A stretch of DNA of 64,000 nt from Nitrospirota bacterium (GCA_021792185.1 JAJYVD010000004.1:22294-86293); one strand, 5' to 3'. Counted from the first letter of the stretch, positions 16,612 through 26,778 are shown. Numbers and translations are program-made. The notes: generated from the letters alone by a model not told the origin.

Positions 16612-18027
16612 CTATTTCTTTTTTGACATTGTTTTTACATAAGAGACCACATCTGCTATATCCCGGTCCGTAAACCCCACGCCTTTTTTGCCGAATGGAG
16701 GCATGGATGTCTCCGACCTTCCATCCCTGACTGTTATGGCAAGGAACTCGGGGTCGGCCCCCTGCACCACAGGGTTTCTCAGATTAAGCCCAAGGAATCC
16801 CTCACCGCCCTGACCCTTTTTGCCGTGGCAGAGTGCGCAGCGGATATTGTATAGCTCCTCGCCGCGTTTTAAGTCTGTTTTAAATCCGGCAAAATCAAAC
16901 CTCTCGGGTTTTGCAGACGGCCTATCCTTTGTTATATAGGCAATCAGGTTATTAATCTCGACACCGGTAAGTCCCCCGGCAGTTGCCTTCCATGAGGTCA
17001 TCTGTGTCCCTGCACGGCCATCTTCCACAACCTTTTTGATGTACTTTTCATCGGCAGTTTTTAAAAATGCAGGTTTCATAATCGCAGGGATTGTGCGGTT
17101 GAATATCTCATCGAAGTAACTGTCCTTGCCGGTAGTGTGGCATGCGATGCAGAACATCCTGTAAAGCGCTTCGCCTTCATCGGGTTTCTCCACGGTCTGT
17201 GTGCCCTTTATTCTCCTGTAATCTTTGGGCATCTCCCCTGCGCGGAGTGAGAGCACATAGGTTGCCAGCAAATCTGTTTCCTCCGGCTTAACATTGATCT
17301 TCATCTCGCTCTCTGGGACAAGCGCCCTCGGATCGGTAAAGTGCTGTTTGTGCCAGTTATAAGTGTTTCTGTCGCCTTCGACAAATCTCATCGGGAAGTA
17401 TGCAATCGGCTGTGAGCCGACAACATCGAGCTTTTTGCCGAGCGCGCCTCCGATGCCGTTGAGCTTGTGGCATCCCCTGCACCCTTTTTCCATGAAGAGT
17501 TTCGCTCCCTTAGCAATATTGTCATAGCCCTTTGCGCTCAGCATCTCGTAATCATGGCATTGCGTGCATGAACTCTGTATGTACTTTAACGGGATGGTCG
17601 GGAAGTCCCAATGCGTATCTCGGGTTGCGGCATGCGCCTCTTTTTTGTTTGTGGCACGGCCCTGGCCGTAATGACAGACAGTGCATCCGAATTTATCGGG
17701 AGGATGATTCTTTAAATAATCACCGCTGTGCTGCTTAAGCGGCAGTTTGGCATTCGCCATCATAGGGTTTTCGACACCCATATGGCAGCTCATGCAGCGG
17801 TCAATCCTGTTAAGCGTTCCGAGATATATCTGCTGCACGGCCGGAACCAATTCCTTTGCCTTTTTCTTTGTTGCATCGTCTTTTGCGAGTTTGATGATCT
17901 GTTCTTTGTATTGCGCCTGATATCTCTTCCATTCAGGCGCTATTTCTCTGTAAGCAGCAATAAGTGTAAAAACAAAGAGAACTGCTCCGGACAAAAATAA
18001 TATCCATAAAAAGAACCTGTTGCGCAT
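16612..18027 (-). CDS. Membrane-anchored hexaheme cytochrome c subunit of bc-type complex
   Basis: A 471-residue protein with an N-terminal anchor (residues 5-25) and six CxxCH sites: CMSCH, CTVCH, CTQCH, CRGCH, CIACH, CALCH. The first three resemble a multiheme module; the last three are class I-like domains. It directly follows cytochrome b, so it probably takes the cytochrome c1 place in a quinol:cytochrome c oxidoreductase. Six hemes is far more than c1 and would give a wire leading toward the diheme cytochromes and NosZ (inference). Confidence 0.9.
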   Translation of the reverse strand: MRNRFFLWILFLSGAVLFVFTLIAAYREIAPEWKRYQAQYKEQIIKLAKDDATKKKAKELVPAVQQIYLGTLNRIDRCMSCHMGVENPMMANAKLPLKQHSGDYLKNHPPDKFGCTVCHYGQGRATNKKEAHAATRDTHWDFPTIPLKYIQSSCTQCHDYEMLSAKGYDNIAKGAKLFMEKGCRGCHKLNGIGGALGKKLDVVGSQPIAYFPMRFVEGDRNTYNWHKQHFTDPRALVPESEMKINVKPEETDLLATYVLSLRAGEMPKDYRRIKGTQTVEKPDEGEALYRMFCIACHTTGKDSYFDEIFNRTIPAIMKPAFLKTADEKYIKKVVEDGRAGTQMTSWKATAGGLTGVEINNLIAYITKDRPSAKPERFDFAGFKTDLKRGEELYNIRCALCHGKKGQGGEGFLGLNLRNPVVQGADPEFLAITVRDGRSETSMPPFGKKGVGFTDRDIADVVSYVKTMSKKK

Positions 18028-18073
18028 GTCTCTCCCTCTTTTATATAAATTTAATTAGTCACTTGCCTCTTAA

Positions 18074-19630
18074 TTAATGGATCGGCCACTGACTCTTCGA
18101 CCAGAAGAAATCCCAGTTCGGCCCTCTTAATTCCGTTCCAACATATGTATAGATCAGAAAACTGATCAGGAACATCGTAAATAAGGCTATTGCGCCCATC
18201 CTCGTTGAACCAGTCCTCTTTATCACGTAAAGCGACCACACAATCATGAATCCTACCCAGATGTTGCCCGGGTTTATAAGGGTTATCAACATCTGAGGCA
18301 CATTCGGCCACCAGTTCCTGAACCATCCGAAATTTATTACGAATGCAAGAAGTCCGATTATCACAATCGTGCTTACAACAAGGGACTCAAGGGCAATACG
18401 CTTTCCCTGTTTATTGGAAAACCAGATCCCGACATGATACGGCTCTTTGTCAAGATACGGTATAAGTGCAAGCCCGAGGAGCGCCAACCCCGGAAGGCCT
18501 ACTCCTCCCATAAACGCAGAATACGAGAGAAGTTCCTGGAGTCCGAGGAAATACCACGGCGCCTTTGCAGGGTTTTCGGGTATCATCGGATTAGCTAATT
18601 CTTTAAGCGGAGCGTCTATAAAGAATGAATAGGCAATGACGCCGGCAAGGCATAATACAAACAACGCTGCCTCTGCTATTAAGAGATTCGGCCAACTGAG
18701 CACTGTATTTTCCACATCCCTGTCAACAACAGGTGTCCTGCCATGGGCAAGCTCCATAAGGCCGTATGTCTTGTTTGTAGGGAATATGCCGCCTCTTTTT
18801 TCAGGAAGCGCTGCCAATCCTGCATCGATGGGCTTCGGCTCGAACACATCCGGTTTTGTGAGCCCTCCGTCTTTTCTTATCCTCCAGAAATGCACGCCGA
18901 GGAATATGAATAAAAAGATCGGCAAGAGCATTATATGGAGCAGGTAAACCCTTGTGAGGGATTCCTTGCCTGCAGTTAACCCGCCGAGAAACAGTTCTTT
19001 AGAGAAAACGCCGACATCGAAGAACTTTGTTATGCCAAGGGAGTCTGTGATCTCCTTCGGGGATTGTATGATGTTTGCAACGATGACCAATGCCCAGTAC
19101 GAGAGCTGATCCCATGGAAGCATGTAACCCGAGAGATTAATCCCAAAGGTGAGTATAAGCAGTACGATGCCTACAACCCAGTTGAATTCCCTTCCCTGCT
19201 TGTATGAGCTTGTGTAGAAAACCCTTGCCATGTGAAGCAGGACAAAGATTATCATGCCTTCGCCTGCCCATTTATGCACATTCCTTATCAGTTTGCCGGC
19301 AAAGACCACATAGTTTATGTCCTTTACGCTGGTATACCCGTGTTCTATCGATGGGCTGTAGTAGACCATAAGAAGAACGCCCGATATGACGGTGATGATC
19401 AACAGGAAGAAGGATATAAGCCCCAGACCTAATGTATAAGTCGGTCTTAAGGTATTTATGTGCGTCTTGACCCCCTGGACATGGAGGAAAAAGTTATTGA
19501 ACATTGCTGCCGCCCTCGACTTGTCGGATGTGGGCTTTCCGCTTCTCAGAAAGGAGCCTGCAAACGATCCCAGTAAAGACTTAATGTTATGTTTAAAAAC
19601 ATCGATTCCGGATTGTTTCAACTCATTCAT
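18074..19630 (-). CDS. Cytochrome b subunit of Rieske/cytochrome b complex
   Basis: A 518-residue membrane protein combining the b6-type heme-binding half and a subunit IV-like half in one chain. The heme b helices include VHKWAGEGMIIFVLLHMARV and YLLHIMLLPIFLFIFLGVHFW. The Qo-site PEWY equivalent is APWYFLGLQEL. A GAGG-type ribosome site precedes the ATG. It lies between the Rieske and the hexaheme genes, forming a quinol-oxidising complex that feeds the nos cytochromes. Confidence 0.95.
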   Translation of the reverse strand: MNELKQSGIDVFKHNIKSLLGSFAGSFLRSGKPTSDKSRAAAMFNNFFLHVQGVKTHINTLRPTYTLGLGLISFFLLIITVISGVLLMVYYSPSIEHGYTSVKDINYVVFAGKLIRNVHKWAGEGMIIFVLLHMARVFYTSSYKQGREFNWVVGIVLLILTFGINLSGYMLPWDQLSYWALVIVANIIQSPKEITDSLGITKFFDVGVFSKELFLGGLTAGKESLTRVYLLHIMLLPIFLFIFLGVHFWRIRKDGGLTKPDVFEPKPIDAGLAALPEKRGGIFPTNKTYGLMELAHGRTPVVDRDVENTVLSWPNLLIAEAALFVLCLAGVIAYSFFIDAPLKELANPMIPENPAKAPWYFLGLQELLSYSAFMGGVGLPGLALLGLALIPYLDKEPYHVGIWFSNKQGKRIALESLVVSTIVIIGLLAFVINFGWFRNWWPNVPQMLITLINPGNIWVGFMIVWSLYVIKRTGSTRMGAIALFTMFLISFLIYTYVGTELRGPNWDFFWSKSQWPIH

Positions 19631-19651
19631 GTCCTCGACCTCTTTATTTTT

Positions 19652-20128
19652 TTATGCATAAAGTTTGAGCTTTGTCCCGACAGGAACGCTCTTTGCCGTG
19701 TCAACTTCAAGAGAGCCGTCAACAGCCTCGCTTATCTCGAGCCATTCAAGGCTTCTCGGCGCAGGGCCTCCAATGACCTTTCCATGCTCATTGTATCTCG
19801 AGCCGTGGCAGGGACACTGAAACCCCCAATCAACCTGGTTCACAATGCAGCCGAGATGTGTGCATATAGCCGATATCGCATAGATGCCGTCATCCTTTGA
19901 GAGTATAAAGACCCCCTTATCATCAAGCTTTTTTACCGTCCCTGCAGGAAATTCTTCCGCCTTTCCTATCTTAAATTTTGTCGATTCTTCATACCGTACA
20001 TTAGCTTTGAACATCCTGAATGTCCCTGCCAATACAGTTAGCGAGGAAATTACGGCTGCGCCCAATGATGCGAGACCTAAAAAGTCCCGCCTTGACATTC
20101 CTGTTTTCTCATGAGTCTCGTTACTCAC
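19652..20128 (-). CDS. Rieske 2Fe-2S protein
   Basis: A 158-residue protein with a Tat-type anchor (SRRDFLG plus hydrophobic segment) and both Rieske boxes: CTHLGC and CPCHGS, giving the Cys/His ligands of the 2Fe-2S cluster, followed by [11 protein letters not shown]. It starts at GTG 20128 with AAGGAGG 9 nt upstream, and overlaps the preceding gene by 8 bp. It is the quinol-oxidising partner of cytochrome b. Confidence 0.95.
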   Translation of the reverse strand: MSNETHEKTGMSRRDFLGLASLGAAVISSLTVLAGTFRMFKANVRYEESTKFKIGKAEEFPAGTVKKLDDKGVFILSKDDGIYAISAICTHLGCIVNQVDWGFQCPCHGSRYNEHGKVIGGPAPRSLEWLEISEAVDGSLEVDTAKSVPVGTKLKLYA

Positions 20129-21956
20129 TTACCCATACCTCCTTAAATAAAAATCTCTCCATTGTTATTGCATCAACAGGACATCTCTTTGCGCAGAAGC
20201 CGCATCTGATGCACCTGTCTTCATCCTTTATGATTGCCGAACCTGCGCCTTCGGGCTCTTTTCCATATCTGTTTTTATAAAGGGCTGTCAGGGTCTCATC
20301 CCCTCTTATATTTTCGAGGCTTACAAGCCTCAGACAGTATTCAGGACATACATCGGAACAGCCGCCGCAGAGTACACACCTGTCGCCGTTGAATATTGTA
20401 TTGACAGCGCAGTTCAGGCATCTCCCTCCCTGCCCCTCTGCCATATCCTTTGTAAAACCGAGTTCAGCAGGAGTAAATACACCCTTGATCCTCTCCTCTG
20501 CCGGCAATGCCGGGACAGGTATCCTTTTTATCTTTTCGTAATCCTTTGGATGCGAAACCTCGTTATTTGAAACATCCTTGCCGTAATGCTCCATGTGCAT
20601 CTCTTCTGTCTTAAGGGTTAAATGCCTCCCGCTTATATACTCATGGATCACCAGTGCAGCCTTTTTACCGCTTGCAACAGCATCTATTACAATCTTAGGG
20701 CCGTATGACAGGTCGCCTGCCACAAAGAGGCCGGGCAGAGAGGTGGTTATCTTGTCCGGCTCCGCCTTTATAGTCCCTCTCTGCGTCCTCTCGATATCGA
20801 GTCCGCAGTTTTCAAGGAATGAAAGGTCAAAGGCCTGTCCTACTGTAAAGAAGATTGTATCTGCCGGAAGTGTCATTGTGTCTGATTCGTCAAACCTCGG
20901 ATTGAAATTCCCCTCGCTGTCGAATATGGATATAACCTTTTTGAAGGTCATTGACTTCACAACTCCGTTTTCGTCAAGATTTATCTTTTCAGGGCCGAAA
21001 CTGTTAAGCCTCTCGATGCCCTCTTCAGCGCCTTCTTCTATCTCTATTTTGTCGGCAAGCATATGTTCGAAGTCTTCAAGACATACGAGAGAGACAGATT
21101 CAATACCCTTCTGCCTTACCGAAGTCCTCGCCACATCATATGCAACATTGCCGCCTCCTATTACCACCACCTTCGGCCCTATCTTCACATCTTTGCCTGT
21201 AAATACATCTCTTAAGAAATCAACCCCGCCCAATACCCCTTTGCCGTTAGCGCCTTCTACGGGAAGTATCCGTGACTTCTTTGCGCCAACAGACAGAAGC
21301 ACTGCTGCGGACTCATCGTATAATTTTTTTATTGGAATATCCCTGCCTATCTGAACTCCGAGCTTTATCTCGACACCCAGTGCCTTTATCGCATCTATCT
21401 CTGCCTGGAGTATTTCCCTCGGAAGCCTGTACGGCGGGATCCCGACTGCGCACATTCCGCCTGCCACCTTCTCCATTTCATAGATTATGGGCTTATATCC
21501 CATGAGTGCGAGTTCATGCGCGCAGGCTAATCCGGCAGGCCCGGCGCCGACAATGGAGATAGGCATGGATATGTCTTTGGCAGTTACGCCTGACACGCCG
21601 ATGCCTTCTTCTTTAAACCTGTTTATGAAATCCCTTGCATAATCCTTTTTATCTTTATATATCTCTACACCGTATTTCTCGGTAACAAACCTCTTTAGCG
21701 CCCTTATCGATATTGAGGCGTCAATCCAGCCCCTTCTGCAGGCAAGCTCGCATGGTGCAGCGCATACCCTGCCGCATATGGATGCGAGGGGATTCGGCAT
21801 CCTCGCTATCCGGTATGCCCTTTCATAATCGCCATCAGCTATGGCCCTTACATATCCTCTGGAATCGGTATTTACAGGACACCCTGTCTGGCACTTGATG
21901 TTCTGCCGCCAGTATTTATAGTCCGGAATTACTACCTGAAAGGTCTGTTTTGGCAT
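20121..21956 (-). CDS. GltD-like FAD/NAD(P) oxidoreductase with ferredoxin domains
   Basis: A 611-residue flavoprotein. The N-terminal Cys-rich part ([31 protein letters not shown]) is the GltD-type 4Fe-4S domain. Two Rossmann folds follow: FAD at [16 protein letters not shown] and NAD(P) at [14 protein letters not shown]. The C-terminus adds ferredoxin sites [14 protein letters not shown] and [16 protein letters not shown]. It is the first gene of the operon, with a GGGGG ribosome site, and overlaps the Rieske gene. As a cytoplasmic enzyme beside a bc complex it may pass NAD(P)H or ferredoxin electrons toward the quinone pool (inference); true glutamate synthase activity is unlikely without a large subunit nearby. 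Confidence 0.88.
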   Translation of the reverse strand: MPKQTFQVVIPDYKYWRQNIKCQTGCPVNTDSRGYVRAIADGDYERAYRIARMPNPLASICGRVCAAPCELACRRGWIDASISIRALKRFVTEKYGVEIYKDKKDYARDFINRFKEEGIGVSGVTAKDISMPISIVGAGPAGLACAHELALMGYKPIIYEMEKVAGGMCAVGIPPYRLPREILQAEIDAIKALGVEIKLGVQIGRDIPIKKLYDESAAVLLSVGAKKSRILPVEGANGKGVLGGVDFLRDVFTGKDVKIGPKVVVIGGGNVAYDVARTSVRQKGIESVSLVCLEDFEHMLADKIEIEEGAEEGIERLNSFGPEKINLDENGVVKSMTFKKVISIFDSEGNFNPRFDESDTMTLPADTIFFTVGQAFDLSFLENCGLDIERTQRGTIKAEPDKITTSLPGLFVAGDLSYGPKIVIDAVASGKKAALVIHEYISGRHLTLKTEEMHMEHYGKDVSNNEVSHPKDYEKIKRIPVPALPAEERIKGVFTPAELGFTKDMAEGQGGRCLNCAVNTIFNGDRCVLCGGCSDVCPEYCLRLVSLENIRGDETLTALYKNRYGKEPEGAGSAIIKDEDRCIRCGFCAKRCPVDAITMERFLFKEVWVSE

Positions 21957-22113
21957 TAATAATTCCCCCGTTTTTGTGCACTATTTTATTATTTTTTATT
22001 TTTATGCACTCTTATTTTAAAATGCTAACCACTATTGTTGTAAATTTGTTGTTAATTTTTACGAATGTGAATCTTTAAATAAATCATTATGTTATGAAAA
22101 CATCCGTTCATTT

Positions 22114-22131
22114 CTGTAACTTTAGTTACAG
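22114..22131. promoter_or_regulatory. CTGTAAC-N4-GTTACAG palindrome upstream of the nos operon
   Basis: Arms of 7 bp flank TTTA. It lies just downstream of the expected start site from the sigma-54 promoter at 22162-22175, in the leader of the operon, so it could be an operator for a repressor or a second regulator. It does not match the FNR/NNR consensus well. The rest of 21957-22356 is AT-rich leader without a gene. Confidence 0.45.
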
Positions 22132-22161
22132 GGTATTTTTTGAACTCAGGAGGGGATAATA

Positions 22162-22175
22162 GCAAATATCGTGCC
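22162..22175 (-). promoter_or_regulatory. Sigma-54 promoter (-24/-12) of the bc-nos operon
   Basis: On the minus strand the sequence is GGCACG-ATAT-TTGC, matching the -24/-12 consensus GG-N10-GC with the strong GGCAC and TTGC cores. The expected start is near 22150, giving a leader of about 190 nt before the ATG at 21956. An NtrC-type activator gene ends 180 bp upstream, and palindromic sites lie at 22242-22270. Confidence 0.8.
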
Positions 22176-22241
22176 TTATCAAAAAAGCAAGAAAAACAAT
22201 CTATTTTTCACTAAATCTAATCCTTTGGAGATGCGCATTGA

Positions 22242-22270
22242 GGCATAAATGCCCCAGACATATAAATGCC
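22242..22270. promoter_or_regulatory. Paired GRCAT...TGCC palindromes, candidate activator sites
   Basis: GGCATAAATGCCCCA (22242-22256) is followed directly by GACATATAAATGCC (22257-22270). GGCAT-AA-ATGCC is a perfect palindrome. They lie about 70-95 bp upstream of the sigma-54 box, the usual place for an NtrC-type enhancer. A further related site, GACATTTAAGCCTCG, is at 22352-22366 over the end of the regulator gene. The same motif recurs at 29317-29350, 37711-37746 and 37812-37826. Confidence 0.6.
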
Positions 22271-22356
22271 GTTTCAAAAATTTAAGAGTTATTTAAGAAT
22301 TATAAGGAAGGAGAGTAATTATTTTGAAGTGGTGCAGAATATCCCCATTGAGACAT

Positions 22357-23742
22357 TTAAGCCTCGGTATTCAGGCGATACCTCTTTATAAGACGGTGAA
22401 TAGTTTTTCTATCGATTCCTGCCTTTTGCGCTGCACGCGATATATTGCCTGATGTGCCTTTTAAGAGGCTTGTGAGATAATTCCTTTCGAATGCAGCGAG
22501 CCATGCCTCTTTAGCATTTTTATACGGTAGATTTTCTACAGGAGGGAGAGACGGTGCTGTACATATTTCCTTTGGCAGGTCTTCCACGGCTATTTTGTCC
22601 GCATCGCACAGGACAACCGCTCTTTCCATGATATTTTGGAGTTCCCTCACATTGCCGGGCCACAAATAGCTTTCCATTGCCTCCATTGCATCCGGAGAAA
22701 TACTTCTTATGTCTTTCTTATTCAATACAGTAAATCTATCCATAAAATGCAATGCAAGAACCGGGATATCACCCATTCTCTCTCTAAGAGGGGGAACGCT
22801 TATCTGTATGACATTGAGACGATAGTAAAGGTCCTCCCTGAATGTCTTCTCCGGTATGCTTTTTTTAATATCCCTGTTCGTTGCCGATATTATCCTTACA
22901 TCTATGGATATGAGCTTGTTACTGCCGAGCCGCCTCACCTGCCGCTCCTGAATTGCCCTCAGGAGTTTTGCCTGCATTGTCATCGGTATCTCGCCGATCT
23001 CGTCAAGGAACAGGGTGCCTCCATGCGCAGCCTCGAAGAGCCCGGGCTTGTTTGTGTTTGCGCCTGTAAAGGCGCCTTTCTCATATCCGAACAGTTCACT
23101 CTCGAGGAGATTCTCCGGAAGCGCCGCGCAATCAACAGGGACGAAGGGCTCCGACTTTCTGAGGCTCCTTGCATGGATGGCCTTTGCAACCAGTTCCTTC
23201 CCTGTTCCGCTTTCGCCTGTTATAAGAATATTTGCATCTGTCTGGGACACCCTTTTTATGACCTCGATGACTTCCTGAATTGCAGGGCTCTTGCCGATAA
23301 TTTCGTCTATCATGGAAGATGCCTTCAACTGCTCCTTAAGCTGCTTGTTCTCATCAGCAAGGGTCTTCTGCCTCATTGCCCTTTCGATGGCTATCCTGAG
23401 TTGTTCCGATGTGAATGGTTTGGCAATGAAATCAAAGGCCCCTTGTTTTACAGCCTCTACAGCGGTTGAGATGTTCGCATAGGCGGTTATTAAAATAACA
23501 GGCATATCGGGATTGAGTTCTCTTGAAGCACCGAGTATGTCAAAACCGCTTTTGCCGGGCATCCTGAGGTCGGTGAGAATAACATCGGGCGAAAGCCGGC
23601 TCAACTCTTCTGCGGCCTTTACACTGTCCTTTTCCATGATGCACTCATAATCCATTCTTTTAAGGAGCCTTGAATAGTTTTCAAGCATCTCTTCGTCATC
23701 TTCTATAACCAGAATCCTTCCTTTATTCACACCCATCACCAT
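22357..23742 (-). CDS. NtrC-type sigma-54-dependent response regulator
   Basis: A protein of about 460 residues. The receiver domain has its phosphoacceptor at D58 (LTDLRMP) with the acidic pair D15-D16 and K108. The AAA+ domain has Walker A GESGTGKE (176-183) and GAFTGA (223-228), the loop that contacts sigma-54. The C-terminal Fis-type HTH is NISRAAQKAGIDRKTIHRLIKRY. The partner kinase is immediately upstream. The exact start among ATG/GTG codons near 23742-23727 is unclear. With a sigma-54 promoter and palindromes just downstream, activation of the nos operon is the simplest reading; motif sharing suggests it also controls its own operon and the copper operon. Confidence 0.95.
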   Translation of the reverse strand: MVMGVNKGRILVIEDDEEMLENYSRLLKRMDYECIMEKDSVKAAEELSRLSPDVILTDLRMPGKSGFDILGASRELNPDMPVILITAYANISTAVEAVKQGAFDFIAKPFTSEQLRIAIERAMRQKTLADENKQLKEQLKASSMIDEIIGKSPAIQEVIEVIKRVSQTDANILITGESGTGKELVAKAIHARSLRKSEPFVPVDCAALPENLLESELFGYEKGAFTGANTNKPGLFEAAHGGTLFLDEIGEIPMTMQAKLLRAIQERQVRRLGSNKLISIDVRIISATNRDIKKSIPEKTFREDLYYRLNVIQISVPPLRERMGDIPVLALHFMDRFTVLNKKDIRSISPDAMEAMESYLWPGNVRELQNIMERAVVLCDADKIAVEDLPKEICTAPSLPPVENLPYKNAKEAWLAAFERNYLTSLLKGTSGNISRAAQKAGIDRKTIHRLIKRYRLNTEA

Positions 23743-23750
23743 GTAATTGT

Positions 23751-25157
23751 TTAAACCGTTTGAACAGTTTTTAAAGGCAGATACACACTAAAAATAGCGC
23801 CGTTGTTCAGGACGCTCTTTACAGTGATATCGCCGCCGTGATTCTTTATTATTCCATAACAGATGGACAGCCCGAGACCCGAACCCTTACCCAATTTTTT
23901 AGTTGTAAAAAAGGGGTCGAATATCCTGTGCAGATTTTCTTCTGCAATCCCCTCTCCCTCATCCTTTATCCTGACTAAAAGAAAATCAGGTCTTTCAGAG
24001 GGGATCCGGGCATCTATATAGATATTCCCTCCGTCAGGCATTGCATCGATCGCATTTGCTATCAGATTCCGGAATACCTGCTCCAATCTGTCGGCATCTC
24101 CATAAATATCATGGACAGAATGCGGAATATCCATGTGCGCGACGCATCCATTTCTGTCCAGGTCGTCACGGAGCATCCCTACAACCGTTTCAATAATTGT
24201 TTTTATACTTACATGTCCGAATTCCACCGGATGATGCCTTGAGAAGATGAGAAGGTCCTGAACTATGGATGAAACCTTTGCAGCATATGAAGATATGACA
24301 TCGAGGTCTTTCAGCACGCTTTCCGGCAAAAGAAGCTCCTTTGCTTCCATTTCAAGACATTCGATCCGGTTCAGGATTATACTTATCGGATTGTTGATCT
24401 CATGGCACAGACCGGCTGTAAGCTCCCCTGTGGCAGCAAGCTTTTCCGACTGGATAAGCCTGTTTTGGGTGTCTTTCAGTTCCTCTATCTTCTTTGTAAG
24501 CATTTCATTAAGGGTGGCTATTTCGCTGTAAGTCCTCTCAATCTCAAACTTCTCTTTCTTAAGCTTTTCAAAAAGATTATACCTCTGGATTGCCGTGGAT
24601 ACCTGATTTGCTATAGAAAGGAGCACATTAAGCTTATCCCGCGGCAAAACCCTCTCCGGTTGATAGGTCAGGGACAAAACACCGTGAATATCGGTGCCTG
24701 TTATCATAGGGATGCAGGCATGGGATATGTCGGCATTATCAGGGACATTGCGGTTTGGACAGATGGATGCGCTGCAACTGGTTCCGCGACAGGCTAAATA
24801 AGGAAGCCCATCCCTCAATGTAGAACATGCCTCGATAGCTGAGTCGATATGTAAATCCGGAATTAAACCGTCCGATGTCCTGAAGGCGGCAAGTTCAAGG
24901 TTGTTGCCTTCTCCAGCCATATATATGCAGCACATATGGGGATTGAAAAGGTTGTATGTCTCGTCAACAACGGCCTTTAACGTCTTGTCGATATTTATTG
25001 GAAGAAAACCTATGATGTTATTCAGTTTAATAACGGTCGAAAGCGCGGCAGCAGTCCATTGCTGCTTGCCCGTGGTTTCCGCAACTTCTGTTTTCTCTTT
25101 AACTTTAACGGATCGCATCGGCTCTGAAAAATAATGCCTCCAGGAATTCATCATCAA
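23751..25157 (-). CDS. GAF-domain sensor histidine kinase
   Basis: A soluble kinase of up to 468 residues. Residues about 45-195 form a GAF sensor carrying a Cys set (C111, C123, C128, C133, C148, notably CRGTSCSASIC) that could hold an Fe-S cluster or a redox switch. A coiled-coil then leads to HisKA (GLCHEINNP, H252) and HATPase with N, G1 and G2 boxes (NLIANAIDAMPDGG, DEGEGI, GKGSGLGL). No transmembrane segment is seen, so it senses a cytoplasmic signal. The long frame overlaps the RACo gene by 53 bp; ATG 25118 reduces this to 14 bp. Signals such as redox state, NO or corrinoid status are inference. Confidence 0.92.
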   Translation of the reverse strand: MMMNSWRHYFSEPMRSVKVKEKTEVAETTGKQQWTAAALSTVIKLNNIIGFLPINIDKTLKAVVDETYNLFNPHMCCIYMAGEGNNLELAAFRTSDGLIPDLHIDSAIEACSTLRDGLPYLACRGTSCSASICPNRNVPDNADISHACIPMITGTDIHGVLSLTYQPERVLPRDKLNVLLSIANQVSTAIQRYNLFEKLKKEKFEIERTYSEIATLNEMLTKKIEELKDTQNRLIQSEKLAATGELTAGLCHEINNPISIILNRIECLEMEAKELLLPESVLKDLDVISSYAAKVSSIVQDLLIFSRHHPVEFGHVSIKTIIETVVGMLRDDLDRNGCVAHMDIPHSVHDIYGDADRLEQVFRNLIANAIDAMPDGGNIYIDARIPSERPDFLLVRIKDEGEGIAEENLHRIFDPFFTTKKLGKGSGLGLSICYGIIKNHGGDITVKSVLNNGAIFSVYLPLKTVQTV

Positions 25158-26778
25158 ACTCCTTCATGAAGGCAAACTCCACTGTTTTTATGGCGCCGGA
25201 AACTTCCATTGCCTCCCTTTCCGCATCTTCGCAGAGGAGTGTCATCGCAATGCCTGCTCCGGCGGCATTTCCGACAGATACTATCTCGGCATCGGTTTTG
25301 TAAGGTATAAGACCTATTGTCTTCAGACTCTCCACGTCCACGCTGCTCCCGAATGCGCCTGCAATAAGGATTTTCTTGAGCTGTTCGGCCTCAAGCCCTG
25401 CTGCGCGGAGGAGACAGGCGATGCCTGATGCAAAGGCTGCCTTTGCCTGCTGGATTACTTCGATATCTTTATCTGTAAAAATGATCGGCCTGCCGATTGA
25501 TGTTTCATTCTCTGCAGCTATTACTATGGAACCTTTCCTCATCCTGCTTGTAGCAATGGGCGGTACGATATGTCCCTTTTCGTTCAATATCCCTCTTTTA
25601 ATCATAGAGGATACGGCAGATATGGCGCCTGTTCCGCATATGCCTTTCGGTCTCACGCCTCCGATAACGCTGTAGTTGATGTTCGAATCATCGTCGATCC
25701 TTACAAAATCTATGGCCCCTATGGTCGCCCTCATGCCCGAGCCTATCTGATAACCCTCAAATGCCGGTCCTGCACTTGCAGATGCAGCGAATATATTTCC
25801 CCTGTAATTAAGCACCATTTCTCCGTTTGTGCCGAGGTCTATCAATAAGCATGGTTCAGACGCCTTATGCAATCCGGTAGCGAGGACACCGCAGACCGCG
25901 TCACCGCCTATAAAGCCGCTCACAGAGGGGGCAATAACAACCTCCGCATCTCCCGCCAGCCCCATAATCTGAAAATCCTTCAGTTCAACGGCCTTCACGT
26001 GCAAGAGGTCTTTAACAATGGGCCTATACGGGAAAAGCCCTATCTCTACGGGGTTTATACCCATAAATATGTGCTGCATTATGGTATTGCCGCACACGGC
26101 TATTTTGCAGACACTGTCAGGGACGGCGGGTTTTCCGTTATCCGCATTGATGTCCTTTGCCCTGAAACAGAGCGTATTGAGGAGCCTTTTGATTTCCGAC
26201 AGGAGACTGTTTCTCAGTTTCTGAAAGTTATTGCCGTTCTTTAGATTTGTTATTCTCGTTATTATATCGCATCCATAAAGGGTGGTCGGATTAAAGCAGG
26301 AACAATTGCTTAAAATATTACCGTTATGATCAAAAAGATAACCTGTTAATGTTGTTGTTCCCATGTCAACGGCTGCCATGTATCTTCCTCTTGCATTGCC
26401 GATGCCGTGCCTTACAGGATACGGAAAATCTTTATTTCTTATGGCTGTCAGTTCATTCCCGAAATAGGTGCTCTCCAGCATATCTTCACGGCTTTCCAGA
26501 GGGATGAACACCTCGCCGCTTCCGAGTATTTCTGTTCTGCAAGCCAGCCTGTATCCCTCGCTTATCAATGTCTCACCGAGGGACAGTATCTCGACCTCTG
26601 TTAAAGGGCTTGTCTCAGCCTTCACCACAACACGGCACTTGCCGCATGAACCGTTTTTGTTGCAGAGCACGGGTATCTTCACCCCTTCGGCAAGGAAGAC
26701 CTCAAGGAGGTTGCTCTTTGCAGTTAAACCGATCTCCCGTTTTAATGGATTAATTATCAGTTTGATGGAATCGTTCAT
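25105..26778 (-). CDS. RACo-type corrinoid activation protein (2Fe-2S + ASKHA)
   Basis: A 557-residue protein starting at ATG 26778, overlapping the DUF1638 stop as ATGA. The N-terminal 2Fe-2S ferredoxin has C39, C45, C48 (CNKNGSCGKC) and the later C of ACRT. The C-terminal DUF4445/ASKHA ATPase has VDMGTTTLTG, LIDLGTNGEM and AGAFGS. RACo proteins reductively reactivate Co(II) corrinoid proteins in methyl transfer. Here the partner is the corrinoid protein at 28565. Confidence 0.92.
   Translation of the reverse strand: MNDSIKLIINPLKREIGLTAKSNLLEVFLAEGVKIPVLCNKNGSCGKCRVVVKAETSPLTEVEILSLGETLISEGYRLACRTEILGSGEVFIPLESREDMLESTYFGNELTAIRNKDFPYPVRHGIGNARGRYMAAVDMGTTTLTGYLFDHNGNILSNCSCFNPTTLYGCDIITRITNLKNGNNFQKLRNSLLSEIKRLLNTLCFRAKDINADNGKPAVPDSVCKIAVCGNTIMQHIFMGINPVEIGLFPYRPIVKDLLHVKAVELKDFQIMGLAGDAEVVIAPSVSGFIGGDAVCGVLATGLHKASEPCLLIDLGTNGEMVLNYRGNIFAASASAGPAFEGYQIGSGMRATIGAIDFVRIDDDSNINYSVIGGVRPKGICGTGAISAVSSMIKRGILNEKGHIVPPIATSRMRKGSIVIAAENETSIGRPIIFTDKDIEVIQQAKAAFASGIACLLRAAGLEAEQLKKILIAGAFGSSVDVESLKTIGLIPYKTDAEIVSVGNAAGAGIAMTLLCEDAEREAMEVSGAIKTVEFAFMKEFDDEFLEALFFRADAIR

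Noticed and set aside
21957..22356. FNR/NNR-type box upstream of the nos operon
   Set aside because: No TTGAT-N4-ATCAA match; the palindrome at 22114-22131 has a different sequence.
22636..23469. Plus-strand open frame opposite the NtrC-type regulator
   Set aside because: Shadow of a conserved gene; composition not protein-like and no start signal.
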